A stretch of DNA of 64,000 nucleotides from an uncultured Erysipelotrichaceae bacterium (lineage in GTDB: Bacteria > Bacillota_I > Bacilli_A > Erysipelotrichales > Erysipelotrichaceae): the NCBI GenBank assembly GCA_947385085.1, contig CANDJN010000004.1:42255-106254 (forward strand), read 5' to 3'. The notes under the pieces are model-generated. The model saw only the letters and a program-made list of their open reading frames with translations, did no database searches and was not told the DNA's origin. Below, piece by piece: positions 42,167 through 51,280 of this stretch (the stretch's first letter is position 1; the number at the start of each line of letters is the position of its first letter). The translations under genes were made by a program, and so were the position numbers.

Positions 42167-43534
42167 GTGATGATCATGATTAATGTCAGTGAAATCATGG
42201 AGACAATCAAAATGATCGATGAGGAATATTTGGATGTCAGAACGATTACAATGGGTATTTCCTTATTGGATTGTGCCGATGCGGATATCGATCAGTCCTG
42301 TGCCAAGATTTATGAGAAAATTACCCGTGTTGCCAAGGATCTGGTAAAGATTGGCGAGGATATTGAAAAGGAATATGGCATTCCGATTATCAATAAGCGT
42401 ATTGCCGTAACACCGATTGCGATGCTTTTGGGGGTAAGCGGCGGTGATCCGGTTAAATATGCCTTGACCTTGGAGCGATGTGCGCAAAGCGTCGGGGTGA
42501 ACTTTATCGGCGGCTTCAGCGCCTTGGTTCAAAAGGGCTTTTCCGCCGGTGATGAAGCTTTGATTCAAGCGATACCGCAGGCATTGGCGCAAACCGATCA
42601 TGTGTGTGCGAGCGTCAATGTCGGCTCTACCAAGGCCGGTATCAACATGGATGCGGTAAGACTGCTGGGAGAAAAGGTGAAGGAAGCGGCAGAATTAACG
42701 AAGGATCGCGATTGCATCGGCGCCGCAAAGCTTGTGGTGTTCTGTAATGCGCCCGAAGATAATCCATTTATGGCCGGAGCTTTTCATGGCGTAGGAGAAG
42801 CAGACTGTGTTATCAATGTCGGTGTCTCCGGGCCCGGTGTTGTCAGAGCGGCCTTGGCAAAGGCGCCCAAGGATATGGCGATGAATGAATTGGCGGATTT
42901 AATCAAGCGAACAGCGTTTAAGATCACAAGAATGGGGCAGATGGTCGGTACGATTGCCTCAAAGCGTTTAAACGTTCCTTTTGGCATTGTCGATTTATCC
43001 TTGGCGCCTACCCCTGCGATCGGTGACAGCGTTGCTTATATTCTGGAGGAAATGGGCTTAGAAACATGCGGCGCTTATGGTACTACCGCCTGTTTGGCAA
43101 TGTTAAATGATGCAGTGAAAAAAGGCGGTGTGATGGCTTCGAGCAATGTCGGCGGCTTATCCGGCGCGTTTATTCCCGTATCGGAGGACGCCGGTATGAT
43201 TCATGCGGCACAATCGGGAGTATTGACCTTGGAAAAGCTGGAAGCGATGACCGCGGTATGCTCGGTTGGGTTGGATATGGTGGTCATTCCCGGCGACACA
43301 AGTGCCGAGATCATCTCCGGTATCATTGCGGATGAAGCCGCGATCGGGATGGTCAATTCCAAGACTACTGCTGTGAGGGCAATCCCGGCAATCGGCAAAC
43401 AAGTCGGGGATGAATTATCCTTCGGCGGTTTATTGGGCAGCGGTCCGGTGATGCGGGTGAATCCGGCATCCTGTTCCGTGATGATCAAGCGCGGCGGCAG
43501 AATTCCCGCTCCTTTGCAGGCATTAAAAAACTAA
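42167..43534 (+). CDS. PFL-family protein (UPF0210/DUF711)
   Basis: A 455-residue protein. Landmarks: NVSEIMETIKMIDEEYLDVRTITMGISLLDC at the start, INKRIAVTPIAMLLGVSGG, INVGVSGPGVVRAAL, KRTAFKITRMGQMVGTIASKRLNVPFGIVDLSLAPTPAIGDSVAYILEEMGLE and SSNVGGLSGAFIPVSEDAGMI. It is related to the pyruvate formate-lyase/ribonucleotide reductase barrel, but the glycyl-radical motif is not evident. Biochemical function is unknown. If the ATG at 42176 is used, the protein is three residues shorter. Confidence 0.92.
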   Translation: MMIMINVSEIMETIKMIDEEYLDVRTITMGISLLDCADADIDQSCAKIYEKITRVAKDLVKIGEDIEKEYGIPIINKRIAVTPIAMLLGVSGGDPVKYALTLERCAQSVGVNFIGGFSALVQKGFSAGDEALIQAIPQALAQTDHVCASVNVGSTKAGINMDAVRLLGEKVKEAAELTKDRDCIGAAKLVVFCNAPEDNPFMAGAFHGVGEADCVINVGVSGPGVVRAALAKAPKDMAMNELADLIKRTAFKITRMGQMVGTIASKRLNVPFGIVDLSLAPTPAIGDSVAYILEEMGLETCGAYGTTACLAMLNDAVKKGGVMASSNVGGLSGAFIPVSEDAGMIHAAQSGVLTLEKLEAMTAVCSVGLDMVVIPGDTSAEIISGIIADEAAIGMVNSKTTAVRAIPAIGKQVGDELSFGGLLGSGPVMRVNPASCSVMIKRGGRIPAPLQALKN

Positions 43535-43561
43535 GCGAATGGTTTCATAAATCAAAACAGA

Positions 43562-43584
43562 GGTTTCTTATAGAAACCATTGTA
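43562..43584 (+). terminator. Weak hairpin after the PFL-family gene
   Basis: GGTTTC / GAAACC with a five-base loop and the tract ATTGTATTT, 28 bases after the stop codon. Confidence 0.45.
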
Positions 43585-43660
43585 TTTGGCAGCGGTGAAA
43601 TAAGAAATCAAAAAAAATGAATGAACCTTTTAAAACATCGCTATTCGCTAAATAAATTTA

Positions 43661-43706
43661 AGCGGCGGGCATCGCTATTTTATAATGATGTTCCGCTCTA
43701 TTTTTT
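43661..43706 (+). terminator. Second hairpin, possible terminator
   Basis: AGCGG..CATC / GATG..CCGCT followed by CTATTTTTTG. The remainder of 43535-43981 contains no gene that I can support. Confidence 0.5.
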
Positions 43707-43981
43707 GTTTACGGCATCTTTCTTATTCATCAATTTGAAGATAGAAACAGCGGTTTTGTCATGCAAGATTTTTTTCGTATAAAGGCGATAGGATGATATA
43801 TGAGATAGAGTAATTTGTTTTAGACAAGCGTTTTGTGATAATGACTATTTTCACCCAAGCTGAGCTAGCATGTCACGGTAGATAGCGATGAGTAAGAAGA
43901 TTTTATGCAATTCTACTACTGGTAGGTTTTCATTTTTTCTGGCCGCGGTAAAATAAAATGCGAAAGAGAGGACTTTGTATT

Positions 43982-45058
43982 ATGGATCAAAAGAAAATCG
44001 GGAGCTTTATCGCAGCCCGTAGAAAAGATAGCGGCCTAACCCAAAGTCAGCTGGCCGATAAATTAGGGATTACGGACAAAGCGGTCTCGAAATGGGAAAC
44101 GGGCAAGTCTATGCCTGATTTGTCACTATTGAGTCCCTTGTGTGACTTACTTCAAATTACTTTGAATGAATTGCTTTTAGGCGAATCTATTCCTGATGAA
44201 AAGCTGAGAGAGAAGTCCAATCAAGTGTTGCTTGAAGTAATGATGAGTTGGCTAGGTAAGGATTCATGGGAAAGCAAAACAAACAGTCGCGTTCCGACTG
44301 TTCTAAAATTAAAAAACGTTAGAAAGATATATGAAACTGAAAACACTTTAACTGTGGCGGTTAAAGATGTTAATCTTGAAATTAGCAAAGGTAGTTTTAT
44401 CGGTATTATGGGTGCATCCGGATCAGGCAAAACTACTCTGCTCAATATCATTGCGACGATTGACAAGGCGACCAGCGGCCAGATAGAGATTGCAGGACAG
44501 AATATTTCTGAAGTTTCTGAAATTGATTTAGCATCTTTTCGCCGAGAGCATTTAGGTTTTGTATTTCAAGATTATAACTTATTAGATACCTTGACCATTT
44601 ATGAAAATATAGCATTAGCATTGACAATTAAAAAGGAGTCAAAAGAGTCCATAAAGCAAACAATTATGGATTGGGCGGAAAAATTGAATATATCTGATAT
44701 TTTGAATAAGTTCCCGTATGAAATCTCGGGAGGTCAGCGCCAAAGGTGTGCTTGCGTAAGGGCAATTGCAACAAATCCCAGTCTTATCCTTGCCGACGAG
44801 CCGACGGGGGCATTGGACAGTCACTGTGCAAAGCAGCTGTTAGAAATTTTTGTTATGCTTTCCCAAAGGTACGCCGCTACAATTTTGATGGTCACGCATG
44901 ATGCCCTGTCTGCCAGCTATTGCGACAAAATCCTGTTTATGCAGGATGGTCAATTTAAGGCTGCACTGGAACGAGGTTCAGAGGGCAAGCAAGAATTCTT
45001 TATGCGAATTTTGGACGCTATGGCAAAAATTACAGGAGGCGTTCATCATGTATCTTAA
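43982..45058 (+). CDS. HTH-XRE and ABC ATPase fusion protein
   Basis: A 358-residue fusion. Residues 4-62 form an XRE/Cro helix-turn-helix (IGSFIAARRKDSGLTQSQLADKLGITDKAVSKWETGKSMPDLSLLSPLCDLLQI). After a linker an ABC ATPase of the LolD/BceA type spans about 110-335: Walker A GASGSGKTT starting at residue 144, Q-loop FVFQDYNLLDTL, signature EISGGQRQRCACVRAI, Walker B LILADEPTGALDS and MVTHDA. GAGAGGA nine bases before ATG 43982 supports this start. The permease overlaps its end. The fusion suggests that transport state and transcription are coupled in one protein. Confidence 0.9.
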   Translation: MDQKKIGSFIAARRKDSGLTQSQLADKLGITDKAVSKWETGKSMPDLSLLSPLCDLLQITLNELLLGESIPDEKLREKSNQVLLEVMMSWLGKDSWESKTNSRVPTVLKLKNVRKIYETENTLTVAVKDVNLEISKGSFIGIMGASGSGKTTLLNIIATIDKATSGQIEIAGQNISEVSEIDLASFRREHLGFVFQDYNLLDTLTIYENIALALTIKKESKESIKQTIMDWAEKLNISDILNKFPYEISGGQRQRCACVRAIATNPSLILADEPTGALDSHCAKQLLEIFVMLSQRYAATILMVTHDALSASYCDKILFMQDGQFKAALERGSEGKQEFFMRILDAMAKITGGVHHVS

Positions 45059-46373
45059 ATTAGCACTCCGCAATGCGAAGCGCTCCGTATTTGATTATGT
45101 CCTATACATTTCCACTATGGTTATGCTTACATCCATCATCTGTCTCTCCCTCTGTATTGCGAATTGGGGGGATATGCACGCAGGCTTTCAAACAATGGCG
45201 CTGCCGCTACTAATCGTAATAATTATGGCTGTATTAGCAAATTATATTAATACTTATATTGTTAAGCAAAGGGCAAAAGAGTTTGCCACCTATATGTTGC
45301 TTGGAATGGAAAAGGATAAACTATCATTATTGTTCCTGAGTGAGCTGTCTTTCATTGGACTGATATGCTTCCTTTTGGGTACGGCTTTAGGTATAGGGAT
45401 GTTTTCTATCTGTTGTTTTTCGCTATTGCAAGGAAGTGGCGGACAGTCGATATTCCCAATTATGGTGAAGAGTATTTTCCAAACCTTTGTTTATTTTGGC
45501 GGTGTAGAGATCTTATCGATAGTTCTTATTAAACGAAAGATATATAAATTGCAAATTGTTCAGCTTATGGTGGAAAAGCAGCATAATCAGCCGTTAGGAA
45601 TAAAAAAGAAATCTTTCTGGGGTAAAATATTTTTTATTAGCTTTTCTTGCTTTATAGTACTACTGTTTAATATTTCTGTTATGTCAAACAAAATAATGTC
45701 CGTTTCTATTTCGCTTATTTCGATACCGATGTTACTATGCGTATTTTCGTTCTATCAATGGTTGTTTGCTCATATTGCGTCTTTACGCTTTTCACCGACA
45801 GAAGTCTTATATCAGGGCAATCGATTATATGGAGTTGCTGAAATGACAGCGAGTTCAAAGACAAGCGCTAATATAAATACGATCTTTTGTGTCTGTGTAA
45901 TTTTTTCGGCACTCTCCTTTACATTCGGAATGATTCTGATTGAGTCTGATATTCATATTTTTGAACAAACACAACAACAATGGATGGGGTTCTTACAAAT
46001 TATGATCTGTGTCATTCTTATGATTATCCACTTTTCCATTATTGCTTTGTTACAAATAATTGATCTCAAAAGGGAGGCAAGGAATATCCGATTACTGCAT
46101 TATTTGGGGAAAAATCAATCCGAATTGAAATTATTAGTTCGCACGCAAACACTTGTTCGATTGTTTCTGCCAACGGTAATGTCTTTTATTGTACTTTGCG
46201 CAGCGACACCATTTATTAACTATAAATTGAATTTAATATTTCCTATATTTATGCGTAATCTAATGATAAAAGCTATCGGTAGTTTTATGCTTTGCTTTTT
46301 TGCACTATATCTGTGCTACTTCTGTGTGATATATACGACAAGCAAACATTACATGAAATTGAATTCAAAATAG
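45048..46373 (+). CDS. FtsX-like ABC permease (BceB-like, short)
   Basis: A 441-residue permease with about ten helices. MYLKLALRNAKRSVFDYVLYISTMVMLTSIICLSL is the BceB-type N terminus, and the loop IVKQRAKEFATYMLLGMEKDKLSLLFLSELSFIG is the FtsX motif. The large extracellular domain of BceB (about 200 residues between helices 7 and 8) is missing, which explains the shorter length. Start 45048 has GGAGGC just upstream and overlaps the ATPase by 11 bases. Probable partner of the HTH-ATPase fusion; substrate unknown. Confidence 0.85.
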   Translation: MYLKLALRNAKRSVFDYVLYISTMVMLTSIICLSLCIANWGDMHAGFQTMALPLLIVIIMAVLANYINTYIVKQRAKEFATYMLLGMEKDKLSLLFLSELSFIGLICFLLGTALGIGMFSICCFSLLQGSGGQSIFPIMVKSIFQTFVYFGGVEILSIVLIKRKIYKLQIVQLMVEKQHNQPLGIKKKSFWGKIFFISFSCFIVLLFNISVMSNKIMSVSISLISIPMLLCVFSFYQWLFAHIASLRFSPTEVLYQGNRLYGVAEMTASSKTSANINTIFCVCVIFSALSFTFGMILIESDIHIFEQTQQQWMGFLQIMICVILMIIHFSIIALLQIIDLKREARNIRLLHYLGKNQSELKLLVRTQTLVRLFLPTVMSFIVLCAATPFINYKLNLIFPIFMRNLMIKAIGSFMLCFFALYLCYFCVIYTTSKHYMKLNSK

Positions 46374-46606
46374 CTTATTATTAAGTCATAAAAACATCAG
46401 TTATTATGAAAGCTTTTATCAGGAAGAATTTTTATTTACATGAGCGGATATTGTCTTACGGCAGTGTTAGTTTTTTAATATCGTTTTCCTGTATAGGCGG
46501 ATAATGCTTTGTCAGAATGATAAAGGAAAGCGAAAATAGGGGAAATGGATGTAAGGAAAGATAAAATATGGTAAAATAAACAAGCAGAATACAGAGGTGA
46601 ATCGTG

Positions 46607-47311
46607 ATGCTTACATTATCACATTTAAGTTTTCAAGCGGATGGAAAAACGATCCTTTCCGATTTGTCCGCTGAATTTGCGCCGGGATGCTTTACGGTGA
46701 TAACCGGCCCCAATGGCGGAGGAAAGTCAACCCTGGCAAGATTGATTATGGGAATTGAACAGCCGACAAGCGGTTCGATATTATGGAAACAAACCGATAT
46801 CACAAGGCTTTCTATTAGTGAACGTTCAAAGCTGAAAATCGGCTATGCGTTTCAACAGCCTCCTCGCTTTAAAGGGATGAGTGTACGGCGGCTGTTAAGC
46901 TTGGCGCATGGCAGTGAGCTTACGCATAATGAGTGCTGCGAATATTTAAGCGCTGTGGGATTATGCGCCAATGATTACGTGGATCGCGACGTTGATGCTT
47001 CCCTGTCGGGCGGTGAAGTAAAGCGGATTGAGATTGCGACGCTATTGGCGCGGGATTTGGAACTGGCTATTTTTGATGAACCGGAAGCAGGTATTGATCT
47101 GTGGAGCTTTGCCAAATTGGTCGAAACCTTTCAGTCGCTTCATAAAAACCGCAAAATCAGTATCCTTTTGATTTCCCATCAGGAGCGGATTATGAAAATG
47201 GCTGATGAGTTAATCGTATTGGAGAACGGTAAAATTACGCAGCGAGGAAAGCGTGATGAAGTTTTACCGTCTTTACTACAGGATTTTTCATCCTGTGAAT
47301 ATAAGAAGTAG
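46607..47311 (+). CDS. smsC: SufC-like Fe-S assembly ATPase (SmsC)
   Basis: A 234-residue cytosolic ATPase with no permease partner. Walker A GPNGGGKSTLARLI near residue 35, a Q-loop GYAFQQPPRFKGMSV, signature LSGGEVKRIEIATLLARD and Walker B LAIFDEPEAGIDLW. The DEPEAGIDLW form is that of SufC rather than exporters. It is followed eight bases later by a SufB/D-like protein, the two-gene minimal SUF arrangement known from anaerobic Bacteria and Archaea. ATG 46607 is preferred because AGAGGTGA is six bases upstream. Confidence 0.86.
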   Translation: MLTLSHLSFQADGKTILSDLSAEFAPGCFTVITGPNGGGKSTLARLIMGIEQPTSGSILWKQTDITRLSISERSKLKIGYAFQQPPRFKGMSVRRLLSLAHGSELTHNECCEYLSAVGLCANDYVDRDVDASLSGGEVKRIEIATLLARDLELAIFDEPEAGIDLWSFAKLVETFQSLHKNRKISILLISHQERIMKMADELIVLENGKITQRGKRDEVLPSLLQDFSSCEYKK

Positions 47312-47319
47312 GTGAGCTT

Positions 47320-48240
47320 ATGCAGGAAAACGAAAAGAATTTGTTAAATACGATCGCCGGAATCCGCGGCTTTCAACCGGGTACCGCGTTTAATCTGCGC
47401 CAAAACGGTCAGGGAGTAGAGCGTCATTCGACTCCACAGGTACAGATCAAAACAAAAAGTGATCAGCCGGGAATTGATATTGTAGTTAAGCCAAATAGCG
47501 AAGCGGAGGAAGTGCATATTCCAGTAATCTTAACGGAAAGCGGTGTTAAGGACGTCGTTTATAATGATTTTTATATCGGCGAGGGTGCTCGTGTAAAAAT
47601 TATAGCCGGATGCGGTATTCATAACGATGGCTGTGAAACCTCTCAGCACGACGGCATACATACATTTCATATCGGCAAAGGTGCGCATGTCACTTATGTG
47701 GAAAAGCATTATGGGGAAGGAGATGGCTTGGGAGAACGCATCTTGAATCCGACTACGGTAGTTCATATGGCTGAAAATTCCTTCATGGAAATGGATATGG
47801 TGCAGATCAAGGGCGTTGATTCTACGAAACGCAATACCGAATGCTTTTTACAGGCCGGTGCCAAGCTTGTCATATCGGAACGCTTAATGACCCATGGTAA
47901 GCAACAGGCGCTTTCCGATGTTAAGGTTTCTTTGGATGGCGATGAGTGCAGTGTGCGCATTGTTTCCCGCTCGGTTGGCAAGGATCAATCAGTCCAGTGC
48001 TTTCATCCGATCGCGGTCGGTAATGCGATATGCAAAGCTCATATTCAATGCGATTCGATTTTAATGGATCAGGCGAAAATATCATCTATTCCGGAAATCA
48101 GCGCAAACCATGTGGATGCGCAGATTATACATGAAGCAGCGATTGGCAAAATCAATAATGAACAGCTGATGAAGCTGGAAACATTTGGCCTGAGTGAAGC
48201 AGAAGCAGAGACAGTGATTGTGGAGGGTTTCCTGAAATAA
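47320..48240 (+). CDS. smsB: SufB/SufD-like Fe-S scaffold (SmsB)
   Basis: A 306-residue protein made of the SufBD beta-helix core: VVKPNSEAEEVHIPVILTESGVKDVVYNDFYIGEGARVKIIAGCGIHNDG, HIGKGAHVTYVEKHYGEG, RNTECFLQAGAKLVISERLMTHGKQQALSDVKVSLDGDECSVRIVSRSV and a C-terminal SEISANHVDAQIIHEAAIGKINNEQLMKLETFGLSEAEAETVIVEGFL. It lacks the long N-terminal part of SufB. With SmsC it forms the minimal scaffold for Fe-S cluster assembly. No sufS, sufU or sufA gene is adjacent. Confidence 0.87.
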   Translation: MQENEKNLLNTIAGIRGFQPGTAFNLRQNGQGVERHSTPQVQIKTKSDQPGIDIVVKPNSEAEEVHIPVILTESGVKDVVYNDFYIGEGARVKIIAGCGIHNDGCETSQHDGIHTFHIGKGAHVTYVEKHYGEGDGLGERILNPTTVVHMAENSFMEMDMVQIKGVDSTKRNTECFLQAGAKLVISERLMTHGKQQALSDVKVSLDGDECSVRIVSRSVGKDQSVQCFHPIAVGNAICKAHIQCDSILMDQAKISSIPEISANHVDAQIIHEAAIGKINNEQLMKLETFGLSEAEAETVIVEGFLK

Positions 48241-48310
48241 GCATATTCAAGTGGATTCATGATCATTTATAAACAGCTTAAGGCAAATGAGCGGGAAGTA
48301 AAAGGATGCG

Positions 48311-49291
48311 ATGAGGATGAAGATAAAATTACAGCTACAGGTTTGGATTGCCGGAGCTGCTATGGTGTTGTCGGTTATTGGCGGCTTATGGTTGTTAGCG
48401 CATGTTACTGAGGGTGATATTATTTATCGTGATGGCAAACCGTTAAAGATCGGCGCTACCTATATGACGTTAAACAATCCCTTTTTCAAAGTGATTGACG
48501 AGGAAGCACGTCAAGTGATAGAGGCAAACGGTGACGTATTAATTACGCTGGATCCGGCGTTGAATCTAGATAAGCAGAAAGAACAAATTCACTATCTGAT
48601 TGAGCAGGGTGTCAGTGCATTGATCATCAATCCTGTAGATTTTAACGGACTGAGTGTGGAGTTACAGGAGGCCAAGAACGCCGGGATACCGGTAATCATG
48701 GTAGATACTGATGTCGAGGATGATGATCTGGTGCGCTATTCGCTGATGTCGGATAATTATGATGCGGGAGTTCAATGCGCACAGGACATGATGAAACGCC
48801 GGGATTCCGCTCGTATTGTATTATTACAGCACAGTACCGCTTATTCCGCCCTTCAACGGATTCAAGGGTTTATTGATACGATTGAAGATTATCCTCAATA
48901 TGAGATTGTTGCGCGGATGGAATGCGAAGGCCAGCTAGAATTAGCCATGCCGCAGATGGATGAATTTTTAAATGAGAACGTATCTTTTGATGTGGTGATG
49001 GCGTTAAATGATCCCAGTGCCATGGGAGCGTTGGGAGCGATGCAGGATAGGAACCGCTTGGAGGGAGTATTGGTATATGGGGTGGATGGAACACCGGAAG
49101 CCAAAACACTCATTCATGATCATGTCATGACAGCAACGGTATCACAATCTCCGATTACGATGGGAAATCATGCGGCGGAGGCTGTCTACCGTATTTTAGC
49201 GGGAGGCGACGACAGCGGCGAGGTGCTCATTCCGGTTACGCTGATTCATGAGGGAAACATTGATGAGTTCAATTTGGAAGGATGGCAGTAG
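48311..49291 (+). CDS. Membrane-anchored sugar-binding protein (RbsB-like)
   Basis: A 326-residue type I periplasmic-binding fold. Residues about 9-30 are an uncleaved-looking membrane anchor with no lipobox Cys. Residues 45-320 show KIGATYMTLNNPFFKVIDEEARQVIEANG, GVSALIINPVDFNGL, GIPVIMVDTD and VYGVDGTPEAKTLI as in RbsB/LacI-like binders. No sugar permease or ATPase gene is nearby; instead the next two genes are a kinase and regulator, so it probably presents sugar to the kinase. Start could also be the ATG at 48317. Confidence 0.88.
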   Translation: MRMKIKLQLQVWIAGAAMVLSVIGGLWLLAHVTEGDIIYRDGKPLKIGATYMTLNNPFFKVIDEEARQVIEANGDVLITLDPALNLDKQKEQIHYLIEQGVSALIINPVDFNGLSVELQEAKNAGIPVIMVDTDVEDDDLVRYSLMSDNYDAGVQCAQDMMKRRDSARIVLLQHSTAYSALQRIQGFIDTIEDYPQYEIVARMECEGQLELAMPQMDEFLNENVSFDVVMALNDPSAMGALGAMQDRNRLEGVLVYGVDGTPEAKTLIHDHVMTATVSQSPITMGNHAAEAVYRILAGGDDSGEVLIPVTLIHEGNIDEFNLEGWQ

Positions 49292-49292
49292 C

Positions 49293-50606
49293 ATGGTGGT
49301 GCTTCAAAATTGGTCGAATGATAAAAAAATGCGCTGGATACACCGAATGCTTTGCGGTATTAATTTTGCCATTATCGCATTCATGGTGTTTATGATTGAA
49401 CTCACAACGAACAGAATTTGTGAGATGCAGGAGGCGAGAACTTTTTTATCGACGCTTCCTACCTTGCCGTTAAAGCCGCAGTTTACCGGTTTTGTGACAA
49501 TAGGCGCCTATGTTTTATTGTTATGTATCATGTATTTTTATCATCTTGTTCATTTGAATAAATGGTGGCAGACCACTTGCTTTTTGGTAGAGGCGCTGAT
49601 CTGCCTGATCATTATGAAAGCCTTGAATTATTCCACCAACAGTATTCTATTATTAGTCATGGCAGATTTATTGACGTATATCAATACAAACCGTGAACGC
49701 ATTCTTTGTTTAACGGTTATGATTGTACTGTATTTATGCGCCAATTATGACTTTCTATATAGATGGGTTTCAGCGGTATCGTTCCAGCAATATCTTGACT
49801 GTTATCAATCCATCACCAGATCGATGTTAATTACCATTCATAATATGCTTGCGTCGGTGAATCTTATTTTATTCATACTGTACATGGTCTTTCTGATTCA
49901 AGAAAAAATCAATGAAGGTAAGAAAATGATGCAGCTGAATCAAGATTTACAGGATCTTAACGAGCAGTTAAAGGATTATGCCGATATCCGGGAGCGAATG
50001 GGTGAAACAAGAGAGCGCAACCGGTTAGCGCGGGAAATTCATGATACATTGGGACATACATTAACCGGCTTATCAGTAGGCTTAGACGCCTGTGTCGTAA
50101 TGAGTGATGTCAATCCTGCGGCAACCAAAAAGCAACTGGCACTGTTAGCCGAATCCGCACGAATGGGATTGAAGGATGTGCGACGATCTGTGGACAAGCT
50201 TAGACCCGATGCTTTGGAGCATTTCACGCTGCAAGAGGCACTGGATAAAATGATTCATGATTTTCGCAATGTTGCCGACGTTGATATTCACTTTGTCTGT
50301 CATTTACCACATCTATCCTTTGATAAAGATGTGGAAGAAGTGATATATCGAATTATTCAAGAAGGCATGACCAATGCCGTGCGTCATGGTAAGGCTCATG
50401 AAATCTTTATTTCCTTGGCGAAGGAACAGGACACACTGATTTTAATAATTGAGGATGACGGTGTCGGATGTGCTTCCATCCATCAAGGCTTTGGTCTCCA
50501 TCATATGCAAGAGCGTGTGGAACTGTTACAGGGGGATATTCGTTTTTATGGTTCAGATGGATTTATCATTCTGGCGGAAATACCGACAAGGGAGGGAAAC
50601 AAATGA
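49293..50606 (+). CDS. Sensor histidine kinase of the NarL/LiaS (HisKA_3) class
   Basis: A 437-residue membrane kinase. About six hydrophobic helices occupy residues 15-205, then a coiled coil near 205-245 and the HisKA_3 motif RLAREIHDTLGHTLTGLSVGLD. The ATPase blocks EGMTNAVRHGKAHE and EDDGVG and the end GFGLHHMQERVELLQG complete it. Start 49293 is one base after the binding-protein stop, and AAGGATG is found upstream. There is no extracytoplasmic sensor, fitting a role for the anchored binding proteins as sensory partners. Overlaps its regulator by four bases. Confidence 0.9.
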   Translation: MVVLQNWSNDKKMRWIHRMLCGINFAIIAFMVFMIELTTNRICEMQEARTFLSTLPTLPLKPQFTGFVTIGAYVLLLCIMYFYHLVHLNKWWQTTCFLVEALICLIIMKALNYSTNSILLLVMADLLTYINTNRERILCLTVMIVLYLCANYDFLYRWVSAVSFQQYLDCYQSITRSMLITIHNMLASVNLILFILYMVFLIQEKINEGKKMMQLNQDLQDLNEQLKDYADIRERMGETRERNRLAREIHDTLGHTLTGLSVGLDACVVMSDVNPAATKKQLALLAESARMGLKDVRRSVDKLRPDALEHFTLQEALDKMIHDFRNVADVDIHFVCHLPHLSFDKDVEEVIYRIIQEGMTNAVRHGKAHEIFISLAKEQDTLILIIEDDGVGCASIHQGFGLHHMQERVELLQGDIRFYGSDGFIILAEIPTREGNK

Positions 50607-51280
50607 TTAAAATTATGATAGCGGACGATCAGGAATTGATTCGGGAAAGCTTAAAAATCATCTTGAGTACCAATGCGGAATTTCAGGTGATAGCGACCGC
50701 CTCCAGCGGCAATGAAGTCATGGAGCTTTTGCATCAGGAACAGCCGGATGTGATTCTAATGGATATGCGAATGCCGGATATGGATGGAGCGCATTGTACC
50801 AAATGTGTCAAAGAGGCCTATCCAAACATTAAGGTCATCATCTTAACGACATTTGATGACGATGAATACGTCTATTCCGCATTGAAATACGGAGCGAGCG
50901 GCTATTTGTTAAAAGGTGTCTCATTGGAGGAATTAAGCAATGCGGTTAAAACCGTTTTGCAGGGCGGCGGCATATTCAATCCCGATGTGGCGGGAAAGGC
51001 AATACAGCTTTTTTCACAAATTGCGAATGATCATGATGAAAAGGAAGTCTTTCAGCCAATGGCGGAGGACCCTATCCTCAGCAACACGGAGTGGAAGATT
51101 ATTCGCAAGGTTGCACAGGGGTTTTCCAATAAAGAGATTGCGCAGGAAATGAAGTTTACGGAGGGAACCATCCGCAATTATTTGAGTGTTATATTGGAAA
51201 AATGCCAGCTTCGTGACCGCACCCAACTGGCGATTTGGTATCTGCACCGTGAAAATGCCGAAAAGGATGGGAAAGAATGA
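50603..51280 (+). CDS. NarL/FixJ-family response regulator
   Basis: A 225-residue regulator: receiver with IMIADDQELIRESLKII, phospho-acceptor Asp54 in VILMDMRMPDMDGAH, Thr in ILTTFDDDEYV and Lys in GYLLKGVSLEEL. The C-terminal LuxR helix-turn-helix is EWKIIRKVAQGFSNKEIAQEMKFTEGTIRNYLSVILEKCQLRDRTQLAIW. The GAGGGAAAC site and the ATGA overlap with the kinase fix the start at 50603. It overlaps the next gene by four bases. Its likely targets include the two downstream GH32 genes. Confidence 0.92.
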   Translation: MIKIMIADDQELIRESLKIILSTNAEFQVIATASSGNEVMELLHQEQPDVILMDMRMPDMDGAHCTKCVKEAYPNIKVIILTTFDDDEYVYSALKYGASGYLLKGVSLEELSNAVKTVLQGGGIFNPDVAGKAIQLFSQIANDHDEKEVFQPMAEDPILSNTEWKIIRKVAQGFSNKEIAQEMKFTEGTIRNYLSVILEKCQLRDRTQLAIWYLHRENAEKDGKE

